Shown here one piece after another: positions 1-15,200 of a stretch of 64,000 bases of DNA. Both the position numbers and the translations under genes were made by a program. The number at the start of each line of letters is the position of its first letter. The stretch's first letter is position 1. The notes under the pieces were generated by a model, which searched no databases, was not told the DNA's origin, and worked only from the letters and a program-made list of their open reading frames with translations. The DNA is taken from NCBI GenBank assembly GCA_030268105.1, contig BSDZ01000021.1, positions 1,054,001 to 1,118,000 on the forward strand, given 5' to 3'. This DNA comes from Volvox africanus (taxonomy: Eukaryota; Chlorophyta; Chlorophyceae; Chlamydomonadales; Volvocaceae).

Positions 1-985
1 CAGCTTCGGCCCACATCCCTGCCTTCAACCCCAAATCCCTCAACATAGCCCGGACCCAGTCTAGCAGTGTGCGGTTGAGCCTCTCGGCTCTGCCGTTTTC
101 GCTCAGGCGTGCGGGGTGCAGACTTATCATGTTTGATACCATGCTCTGCAAAGAACGCTTCCATTTCACGATTTATATACTCACCGCCACGGTCACTCTG
201 CACGGACCGCAGCTCGCACATTGACTGTCTCTCCATGTACAGGAGAACTTCCTTTAAGGTCGACGCGACCATGTGCTTCTTTGCCACACAACGTACGACC
301 CCAAAGTTCGATGCTTCATCAAGGATAATGTGAACGTATTTAGCGCCTCCAAGGGACTGCATAGGCATCTTAACTACATCCGTGGGCACTCGGTCCATCA
401 TACCCCTAGGCCTGTCACTTGACTTCGGGTAGGATGCATGAGTCACCTTGGTTTCAATGCACACATCACACTTCCCATTGGTCCGCACATACTCTCGGAT
501 CTGGACGACGCTCACCGACATCCTGTCCACCATCTTTGTTGCCCTTCCTAGGTTCTCATACCCTAGCTGGCCGTACCGCCGGTGCCATACTTTGACGGAC
601 TATTCTAGCACCGCAAGAGTTTTCAGGATTCGTGCGCATGCAGAGGCAGGGCTTTCAGGAACCACATGCAGTCCACCATGATAACTTTTAGGGGTGGGTC
701 CTGTTTTAGGTAGCAAATCCTGGGACTATGCCATCTCTCTTCTCACACCACTTTCCGCTTGGGAGGAGAAGGTGCCCCTCCTCAGCTAGGAAGTTCTAGC
801 CTGCTTTCACCATCTTGCCTAGCAAAATCAGCCAGTGGCCAGCCTCTGGGACATGAGCAACATCCTTAAGTGTCACCACGACCCCATCATCCATCTTCAA
901 CTCAGCATCACCGTACCCCACGACCCGGCACTCAGTACCCGCAATCCCTTCCACGATTGGCCCATCGATAATGACCGGTAGTTCA
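1..985 (-). pseudogene. Copia pol remnant (protease, pre-integrase, integrase)
   Basis: Conceptual minus-strand translation gives a protease-like LDSACQTHLTD (active-site region, DSA instead of the usual DSG). It is followed by a pre-integrase zinc region with HRRYGQLGYENL and CDVCIETK at about 600-450, then an integrase core with YVHIILDEASNFG and SDRGGEYIN at about 350-190, and a downstream ENGRAERLNRTLL segment at about 100-60. These blocks lie in different frames. There is a shift near 985 just after the protease start, a stop near 796-798, and another one-base shift between SAPRTPE and ENGRAER near 100. The enzyme is therefore dead as written. Sequencing error could explain one shift but hardly all. 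Confidence 0.85.
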
Positions 986-1967
986 CTAGGTCTTCACGTG
1001 TGTCAGTGAGGTGAGTCTGGCATGCAGAGTCCAGCTTCCAATGGTACTTGTTATTGACCGATGCTGATGCAGAGCGAACCTCCGCCACAGTGGGTGATCT
1101 GGCAACCACATCCATGGTTGCCCGCGCCACATACACATACTGGCGACTGCGATTATCGTCATTGCGCCGTTGCCTCCTGTCACCGCTGCCCCTGCCGCCA
1201 CCACCTTCACCTCTATCGCCTTCCCGTGACGTGTGTTTGATGTGTCCTAGCACGTCGCACTTGCGACAGTGGTAGTCAGCATGAGGGTTGGTGCACAGCC
1301 TAGATCCCCCCACGCCTCCAGATTCACCACCGCCATCTCTCCCCACTCCATCATCTCCACCACCGTTACATTTGTCACGGAAATCACGGTTATATTGCTG
1401 CCTGCCCCCACCACTGTACCCAGTAGCTAGGGCGGCTACACGAGGAGCTTCCTGGCTTTGGTTGAACCGCAACTCGGCAGCCTGTAGAGACTCCTTGAGA
1501 CTCCTGATGTCCACGTCATTAGACTTCTTACCAGCAAAGTAGGCGTCTACTGTCATGCTGAACTGTGGTAGAAGACCTCTGACGAATGTACTCAAAAGGT
1601 GATCTTCTGTGATGACGCAGTTGATGGCTTTGGCTTTCTCCTGTAATTCGTCGACCGCATCATAGCACTTCTCAATGCTCTTGCCACTGGCCTGTATAAG
1701 CTCACTCAGCTCCTCGTGAATTATGAAGGAAGTGAGAGCCGACGTCTTTATGAAGGTGTTGCAAATTTGAGTCCAAGCATCAGCCGCCGTTGCCGCCTGG
1801 TCAATCAGCTTGTGGTACCGTTGGTCCGTTATCTTGATCAGCCTGCACTTGGCCTTCAATGACAACGCAGGAGTTGCAGCTGGTAGATCCCCATTCAAAT
1901 CCCAGACGTCCTTCTCAATGAGGGGATACGTGGCAGTGCGCTGCCATCTCCAATAATTCTTTGCCAT
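897..1967 (-). pseudogene. Copia gag polyprotein (UBN2-type), decayed
   Basis: The open frame starts at 1967, 10 bases inside the putative LTR end, and encodes a copia-type gag. Residues about 1-170 carry the typical helical gag region (WRWQRTATYPLIEKDVWDL near the start, AWTQICNTF, VRGLLPQF). A Gly/Arg/Asp-rich stretch follows, then a CCHC-like knuckle CRKCDVLGHIKHTS in which the last Cys has become Ser. The frame then enters the protease (YHWKLDSACQTHLTD) and shifts out of it after about residue 325, so the last 30 residues are not homologous. The lost knuckle Cys and the frameshift argue for a relict copy. Confidence 0.82.
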
Positions 1968-1977
1968 TCAGGGCCCA

Positions 1978-2417
1978 TGTTGTATCTCTGTTGTGCCGAC
2001 CAACAAAGGCCCAAGCGGAAGGATGACCATCTGTGGTCCAGGATCCTTTGACACTACCTGTAGATACCCCAGGATACTACAGCCCATTGAACAGCCTTGT
2101 CTTCAGCACCCATATCTTCTTTGCTCTAGACCAGAGCGTCGCTAGACCAGTGAAACAAAGGAAAGATACCGGCCACCCAGCCCTGGAACCCTGCCAATAG
2201 AAATCGAACCGGCGACCTCTCGGCCAGCCGCGTACATGCGTTCGGAGCTCAAAATCTCCCGAGAAGATGTCTTATCGCGACACGCTGCCGTACTTGCATT
2301 GCCATAGCAACATTTCATTATCTATCCCATGTCGCAAATTGCTGTACTACTGTCGTACTCGCACTTGTCTCATCCAAAACTCATAGTCTCCACTATTGTT
2401 CCGACCGATGTTCAACA
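1978..2417 (-). repeat. Putative 5' LTR of the copia element
   Basis: The segment just upstream of gag is bounded on the minus strand by TGTTG (2417-2413) and CAACA (1982-1978). This is a perfect 5-bp inverted terminal pair of the kind seen in copia LTRs, giving a length of about 440 bp. TGGGCCCTGAATGG follows directly and would sit where a primer-binding site is expected, although it is not the common TGGTATCAGAGC. The boundary is inferred from one copy only, because the matching 3' LTR is outside the window. Confidence 0.55.
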
Positions 2418-3989
2418 GCTTTAATTTCAATGACCAGGTACACATCATTTTCAACCTGGCTGTTGCGTCTGGATGTTCTTCCTAGTATCGAACACCACAG
2501 TTGAGCATGGCTGGAACTTGGCGAGCTCCCCGGACGCTTTCGACAAAGGACATTTTTGTAGGTCTTTGTACCCAACATGCTGTAAACCAGTGTATTGCTA
2601 TTACAAAGCGGGGGGTTCTATTGCTGTTGCATGTACAGAAAGATAAATGAGTCATTGCGATTACCAACGCAGCACGGGTGAACACAAATCCACCCGCGTG
2701 CTGCAGCTGTCAACCCAGCTGGCTGCCCATCTCGTATTTCCTTAGGCTGCCAGAACAACCTCAGTAACCCCATCCTGTCCGTGAGTGATGTAAGCTGCCT
2801 TTGTCGCAAAAACAGCACTCTCCATGCTTCTTCGCTTCTTCGCTGCTCACGTTCTGTCCACGGGATGAACGAGTGGGTCACGTTTTCATGGGCCCAGGCG
2901 CGCACTGTCAGGCTCGATTCCCAGGCCCAGGCTCGATCAAGTTGGCAAGTCCATCCTTCCGTCACGGCAACTGGAAGCTGTTCCAGTAGCTGTTGAGCGA
3001 CACTGCTGCCGCGGCATGCCCACCGCCGCCGCAGAGTGTGTTGGTCAGCAGTGGCCTCCATTACAGGTTGGACCTGTGGGACTGAGGGCAACACTAAACC
3101 CGGCATCGGCTGTGCCCATGCGTCCTCCCACATCCTCACCATTACCTGTATTTGACCACCACCATTATTTCTGCAGTCTTATAAAATACCTGCAAATCGC
3201 GCGCAGTTGCCACCGCTCCGAGCAACAGCACCCCTCATCCCTGAGGTGCTGATCCTCGTGGGACCTGAGCAGAATCTATTTGCACTGCAAACTGCGCCCG
3301 CACTCCGCTTCATAGTAGTAAGCCTGCGTTCATCGCGACAGCCACACACCACCTTCCGTACTTCTTTCCTTCGAGGCAGCATTTTTCTCACGTTTGCGCT
3401 TTGGATGTCTCCTGACCGATCAAAGAACACGTGTCGCGTCACAAGTCGGCGCCACAAAAAGGGTCATCATAGGCTACCAACTCCGTTTAGTAGACCTTTG
3501 TGATTGCCTGTCAGCTGCCACACCACCAGGCGTCGTCCTTCATGTAGATGTGAAATGTAAAGGGCGTTAGCTCGCGATCACAAGGCCACCCTCTGAGCCC
3601 CTGCTCGCACGTATCTGCTTCAAACGCATCTTGGCAAAATGCTTGATGGCCGACAGAAGCGGTTGCAAAGTCGTGGTGTGCGTCCATGTGGCCGGGCTGG
3701 ACAATTAGTATGCAGCCTGTTTGGTAACTGAACCCCAACCTCCCAGAAAGCGATAAGGTTCCTTGGCCGCAACAGCCAGCACCAGTCTAGGGATTCTCTT
3801 GACCTGACCTGACTTCTGTTTCAGATACGCAGTCCGACTGACGACACCGTAACCTTGGTAAAACCCTTGGTAAAACCCACATACATGCGTTGATGCAAGG
3901 GAAGCTAGGGAGGCGCTGGCCCATCCCCAACACCGTGCTACGCCACCGGACCGTACGCGGGCCAGCCATGCTACATCGTAACGTTTGGA
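2418..3989. other. Intergenic stretch, no recognised gene
   Basis: The longest open frame here is at 2618-3142 on the minus strand (174 codons, Trp/Arg-rich). I see no family signature or splice-supported continuation, so it is not called as a gene. The stretch holds the 3' untranslated region of the TTLL9 gene. I found no minus-strand TGTAA close to the TTLL9 stop. Confidence 0.4.
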
Positions 3990-8682
<4,693 letters not shown>

Positions 8683-11600
8683 CTGTGGCCAGCAGAATAA
8701 GCGGCGACATGCCACTACTTGGACAGTTGCGAGGCACTTCGACACCCTTGAATGTCATAAACATCGATTAATATCTCAAGGTAAAAATTGCTCACTTACG
8801 GGGCCCGTGTGGCGTTTCCCCTTGGAGGACCAGACATTCGCGTGTGAGACCTTCAATTACTACCGCGTTTAAATATTAGGAAACCATCACGTTGTTACAT
8901 AATGCTTTTAACGATACATATTAAAGGCCTTCCATTTGCTCAAAGTCAACAGTAGAACTCACTCACGAAGGTTACATAGGAAAATTTAGGTTATTAGCTA
9001 AAATAATATAAATACGTTGTTAAAATTAGAAGTCTCCAATATTTAGCGTTGCTTTCCCGGAACGATTCTCCATGTCAGGGTGTCATCAACAGTTAACCTG
9101 GTTATTCAGCTAGGTTGCATGCTGCCGCATTTTCGATATCCATGTTATCCCACTTCCCGTATCCGTCGAGGATACTGGACAAATATATATTGGTCTTTAC
9201 GGATGTGCGTCTACCTTACTGGGTCATTTGTTGGGTCCTATGTTGCAGCCGTCCCCTGACGCGCGGGAGTCTGCTGCGGCAACTCCACGTCCGCAATTAA
9301 TGGGGACACTCACATTTGGACAACAATTATACATCGTTTGTAATGTAATACCATGGTTTTGCGCTTAACACGCGGTAGCATGTGCCGCTGTGGCGTCCTG
9401 CTGCCATCGTGTGAAACCGAGGGCGTCCGAGAGGGACCAATTGTCTTGAACATATTGCTGGTTGTTGGCTGCAGCATAGGACCTGTTCTCTCTTACCCCA
9501 CTGGGGAAACCCGATAACTAGCTCCCCAGCCTGCAGCCCCGGCCTGCGAGCGGCACTGCGCCAGTCTGCGCACCAGCGCACCAGGTGATCCCATTACCAC
9601 TGTAAGAACTCTTGCATCAAGGTATGCCTATACCAGAAGTTAGATTGCAAGTAAAACTTTTGATATGGCGTATAATAGAGGCCAAATAATATTGAGAGCA
9701 AAACACGATCGACCAGACTGGCGAACAAGATAACGAAGGCTGAAGGTCCAATCATGTGGCTGATCGAGACAGTCACAAGCTGCCAAAAATTGATGCAAGA
9801 TGATATTTGGTATATTGATAGGTCAGATCGAAAGGTGTCTTTGACATCAGCATCTTAGATGTATGCACGCTTCCGAGTTTCTACACAAAACTTCCTGTTA
9901 ATTTCCTCCTTAACATGTTTAACTATTTATCAAAAGAATATAGTGAACCAGAACGGTCCACGCGTTTAGAGAAGAAGCAAACTCATGATGGGGCAATCAG
10001 TTACCAATTGCGCAGAATATTAAAATCATTTAGCTCTTGTTTACAGAACTGCATGTGGACTAGAGTGAAATATTGCAACATTATAGACTGGCAGTGTTCA
10101 TTTTCACTGGGTTAGGCAATAGCCTAGCAAAAACAGTTAATATGCGCCTTCAGTGAGCCGTACTCGCTGTTCTCTATAGTAAAAGGCGAAAGAGATGTAA
10201 GTTCCGTGATCGGCTCGGCTGCGTTTAGCTTCATGAATTTCAACTAGCCAGCTACCAACCGGTGCTCAGCCGGTACCTAACTGTTGGCCGATGGTGGGTC
10301 AGGAAAAAGATATTAGCTCACCCTGCAGCCAACTACTAGACCTTACCACGCGGTATTCATCGTACTCTTTTAGCAACATTAAAAATGCATTAAAGACAGC
10401 AAGGAATTCCGCACAAAGGCGTTGTTATAAGTCCCCACATGCCCTTTCTGCGGCCCGGACCATTTGCGTGAACCCTCATCAATGGACATATAGCTTCGTA
10501 CATGCCACTGGCGGCCAGAACTTTGAATCGCATCTCTGGCGCACCGATGGCACCCTTGCTGGTGCCTTCACTGCCGTCAGCACCTGTCCCATCCCGGCCA
10601 CCCACAGCTGTGCAGGACACTACTATGGGGTTTTGATCTCAAGGCCATGGGGCAATGGAGAAGCGGCCCACATTAAACGCCACTAGTACAGAACCTCGTG
10701 GGGTTTGTGGGGCTATATACCCGACAATGCTTGGGGTGAGCCCTCAGGGAGAATCCAATCAGCGGCCTTCACTGTAAGGAAGCGGCATTGAGTAGTCGCC
10801 GATGGCGGCCACTTGGCTTGAACAGAGCTCATGAGAATGATTCAGAAGGGTCAGAAGAAAGCACAGTCTGCAAAGCTGTAAAGATAATACTTGCCAATCA
10901 CCAAGGGTTTAGAATCTGCATTCTTAACCGCTTTGGTGAGGCTTGCAGTGTTACAATACAGCCTTTGGCACCATCATAGTTTGATGGCTGTCGAGCGAGC
11001 AAATGTGGCAATATGGTTTTGAGGACAGCCTTTTGGGGCGGGGCCTCAGCGTGAAGCGCCTCAGGGGCCCCTGCCCTGTAGGATTGCCTATGTGTGTGTA
11101 ACGACCATTGAAATGTGGTCGCCCATCTGAAAAGCAATTTTTCTGGCCCTGTAAAATAGTTCTTTCATTATATCTCGTTTGTAGCTAACAAAAATCGTAT
11201 GAGCACAACAGGCTTGCGAAGTCAAGGTGATACCAACGCTTCCCCAGCCATAAAAGTGCCGCGTTTTTCAATCTGAGCTAACAACGTATGAAAAATCAAA
11301 CATTCCGCTTCACGACCATCTTCCGGAGGTATCACAAGAACAAATGCTAAGGCAAACCTTTTGAGCTAAAATAATAGATTTATAAATTCATTATTCAAAT
11401 CTACATTCCATTGAGTATCAACATGTTTCACAGTCTCCATTGTGCCAGCCCGCGTGCAGTCATACTATCATAGGAATATAATTAATCTGCGCTTAACTGC
11501 AAGTTCTGAACCTTAACACGAACGCGGCGCAAACGCAGGACGCAGCACGCAGGACGCGGACGCGGCCCGGACGCAGCGTGTAGCCGCAGCGTGTACCCAA

Positions 11601-12232
11601 ACCACATCACATGCGCGCGTCCGCGAACACGTGATGTGGTTTTTTGTTTTTTCTAATCTGGGGATCGAAAATTCGCACTCCCGACTAATGCTGTTCATGC
11701 TCCCTACACTCTGTCCACTGTGTTGTGTGTGTGTGTGTGTAAACGCGCGCGCTGGGTCAAGATCTCGGTGGTCTGCATGTTGGCCAGCATTTATGAGCGC
11801 GACTTGATGTCGTCCCATGGGTCGTCCCATAAAGCATCGATGCACCAATCGATGTCGGAAACCTGCTGAATAACAAGTTCTCGGCACAAAATCTTATTCT
11901 TAAAATATTCAATTTCAATATTATGTTTTGCAGGAGGATAGCGTCAATTTATTTTTGCAACTGCTAAAACGCTTACTACTCATCATACGACGTTTTAGAT
12001 GTTTAGTGGATCCTAACTCTCTCCTTGACGCCGGATATGTAAATCGACCCAGACCAGTCTTTCTCAAATAATATCATTTTTCGAGAATTTGCTCGCAAAA
12101 GAATTACAACATCGGCTTTCATTGCTTATTCATGCTGGGCCGGCAATTAGCCAATCAGTCATCTGTAACTGTTACCAATATTAACAGCGAGGGCAATTCA
12201 ACCTCAAGAATTTGCAATATTGAAGGGTAGAA
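8683..12232. other. AT-rich intergenic region, no clear gene
   Basis: This 3.5-kb stretch lies between TTLL9 and the AEC transporter and probably contains the first exon and promoter of TTLL9 near 8700-9100. Base composition is clearly more AT-rich than in the genes, especially 8860-9050 and 11340-12180. Open frames are short and unlike known families. Minus-strand frames at 10390-10620 and 10898-11137 look weakly protein-like but are not recognised and could be transposon debris. A GC-rich island at 11518-11640 carries repeated ACGCAGG/ACGCGG units followed by a hairpin. Confidence 0.5.
11602..11642. repeat. Inverted repeat (hairpin)
   Basis: AACCACATCAC and GTGATGTGGTT are perfect 11-base arms separated by about 20 bases rich in CG and CGCG. 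The second arm runs straight into a T-rich tract at 11640-11653. Its position in gene-poor DNA leaves the function open: it could be a fold-back element remnant or a small hairpin RNA. Confidence 0.7.
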
Positions 12233-15200
12233 ATGGCCTGGCTACTTCAGCCCGTAGTTACCGTTGGCCTCCAAATCCTGCTCAGCATCTTCCTTGGATG
12301 GCTGCTTGTGCGGTTGCGCATCCTCGATGCGGAAAAGTACATGCCTCAGGTGCGCAGAGAGCTTTATTTATAAACACAGGACCGCATGGGCGTGTTGCCT
12401 TATTTTGAGCGAGTCTGTGAGCACATCGTACAGGGCGTTGTTCTTCGCTGCGGCATACGATATTAGCAACCAATGAGCAAACTCCGCAGTCCCAAGCACC
12501 TTCGCAGCACCAACAGTGTGGTGTCCCTGAGGTGTGGGGCCGCGCTTCTGTTTGCTGACGTCTATCCGCATCACCTGAATGTCCCCCGTCCTATGGATGG
12601 GTTTCGGTCAATATCGCAATCACGGGCTCCTCCCGGTCGCTTCCTAATGAAAACTCATGCACGTACTTGCCTACCTGCTCCTACGAACACTTCATTCCAA
12701 CACCAATGCCATGGAATGCACCGTTGAGGCGGACAAAGAGCATAAGCGGCTAAGTTGACGACCACATGTCCTACTCCCAAAACCCGAAGCAACAACACCC
12801 CCCATCCCTCTCTCGTCCCCCGATGTGCATCCGCTGCCCCGGTGCTTATGTGCAGGTCAACACGCTGGTGCTTTGGGTCGGAGTCACTTGCCTGAGCGGA
12901 TACTATTTGGGGCTCAAGCTGCAACTGGAAGATGCGGCTGCTTGGAGGTGCGATTGTGGGGGTGGGCTGTGTCTCGGGTTTTTCATCATCGGTTGTTACA
13001 TCCCTTAATTAAGTTCAGGTTGCGTGTAAGTGGCTTGGCTTCACCTGGTAGTAAGTGTATGTGAGGCTGGCGCAGCAGTGCGCTAGCTGTAGCTCGGGCA
13101 ACTACACTAGACACTGGCCTCACAGCCCGGCCCTGAGGCGAGACTACACTACCTCTTCCTAGCTCTGTCGGTGATGGGGCGTCGCGCCGCGCAGTTACCT
13201 ACTCCTCCAAACTCCGTCGCGGTGTACTATTGGCAGCTAATCAGGGTGATCAGTCCTGATAGCGCCTTTATTAGGCTGATCTATTGGCGGACTGGGTAGA
13301 TGCGCGGAATGTGAACTACTGTAAGAGTCTCTACAATATCATTACAATAGCTCAATTCTGAACAGTCTATATCGACCAGGTGAAGCGCTTCCAGTGGGAA
13401 GCCTTTGCCTTAAGTATCAGCAAGAGATCACCGAAACGTACGACTGGTGGATCCAGCAATGGCCAACTGTCACTCACGCAAGTCAGCAGCTGTCACAACT
13501 GTCGTTTCCTATCCGCTCTTTCGCCAGAATAGTCACGCTGTCAACAGTGCATGGCAGCAGTAGGTGTCAAGACGGTGCACGTTATCCCGGGGACTCTTTT
13601 GTTGCCCGGTCTGCGGACACCTGCTGCCATCCAGCTCTGCTCCGTTGCCTGTTCGTATCTAGTGCCTTGTGTGCGAGGCGGGTTGGGTGAGTCCACAGGT
13701 TCGGTAGTGGCTCTTGGGACCGCCACCACTACTACCGTTACCTTACCCGTTACCTTCAACAACAACACCATCGACTACTGCCACCACCACTACTACCACA
13801 TCCACCACCACATCCACAACCATCCTTACCATCAGGGTTTTTCAATTACCTGGTGGTTGGCCAGTGGCCTCTCACGTACTCCCCGTTGGCACTCCCTACG
13901 GGCTAGCCTCCGTAATCCCCGCTGCCTCCATGTCACACCACGGTCGGCAGATCTCTCGCCGCATACATTCTGTGGATTGCGGTGATCAAGGTCGGCATCC
14001 TTACGTACTGCCTTTTGGTCAGAAGGTACGGCAGGAAACGTCACGGCGTCATGACTCAGCGGGGTAGGTCGCCAGTTGCCTCGGATTTGGGATCCATTCG
14101 ATTCATCCATTTCGGTGATGGGCGATTTTGGTTCTTCTCATTTTGATTGTTCTGCGCAGAATACATTCTCCAGGTTGCCATCTAAGGTCTCTGCATTTTT
14201 CTTTAGCTGAAAAAAAGAAAACCCTAAGTTGGAGACAAAATGGACAAGAAAAGTAGCGTGTCTCGTACTTCTCTGTCGTACCATAATGACTGCTTGTGTC
14301 CTATCATCTGGCATCTGTTCTCCGATACTGATGGACAGGTCTCACCGTCGGCGAGCAAACCGCAGCTGTAGAGTGAGTGATAAGGGCAATAACGATGGGG
14401 GAAATGGCGATGACGTGAGTGGGGCAAACGCGGAAGACGGCAACGGCGGTGGCGATGGTGGCAGCAGAGGCGGCAATCGTGGCAGCGGTGGAGATAATGG
14501 AAGCAGTGACGGAGGCGGCTTCTCTGTTCTGCGCGAATTTGCGCTGCTGACGCTGGTCCTTACGGCCAACAACTGCGGGATGATCGGTTTGCCAATCATG
14601 GACGCCACCTTCGGGCCGCCAGGCCGCCGCTTGGCTTTGCTCACAGGTACGGGGTGCGGGGTACGCCGACATGAAGGCACTGTTATGCATTCGCTGGTTT
14701 AAGCTGGTGCTCGCCGTACACCATACACATACACATAGACACACAGGCTGCGTGACCTTTGACACCCGGCAGGCATCCCGGTGATGCTGTGGGTCGTCCC
14801 CTTCGCCATATTCGCCTTTGAAATGCACAACGTGCGTGAGGATGCCCTGAAACGGCAGCGGCAGCAGCGCAGCAGGAGCAGCAACAACATGTCATGCGGC
14901 GATAGCACCACCGCCAACGCCTACGCCGTGGATAGTCGGTGGGGCTCCGACCAGAACACGGTCACGGTTACCGATTCCGCCAAGTCGTCGGAAGCGATGT
15001 CCCTGAAGGACGCAGCGAAACGGAGAAGATCGCTGGAGAGGACTAGCACTGGCGGCGGCAACGTTACGGTGGGTCGCCTGCTCGAGGGGCCCAGCAAGGG
15101 CAGATGCACAAACTGTATGGAGGGAGGCAGAGTATTCTATCAAAATCGGCCAAACGTAATCAACATGCCGAGGATAAGAACTTCGTGCGACAACGGAGCG

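Larger units (their letters stand above)
1..2417 (-). mobile_element. Degenerate Ty1/copia LTR retrotransposon, 5' part
   Basis: Reading the minus strand gives, in copia order, a putative 5' LTR, gag, an aspartic protease start, a GAG-pre-integrase segment and an integrase core. The element runs off the left edge, so reverse transcriptase, RNase H and the 3' LTR are not visible. The order protease-integrase before reverse transcriptase is what separates Ty1/copia from gypsy. Frameshifts and stops in pol show it is no longer autonomous. If the right boundary at 2417 is correct, the 5-bp target duplication would begin GCTTT at 2418; the partner copy lies outside the window. Confidence 0.88.

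Noticed and set aside
2618..3142. 174-codon minus-strand frame as a gene
   Set aside because: No known motif, no splice-linked exons, and it lies between a dead retrotransposon and the TTLL9 3' end.
9594..9776. Small hydrophobic membrane protein on the minus strand
   Set aside because: Short AT-rich frame; hydrophobicity follows from base composition and no homology or signals are visible.
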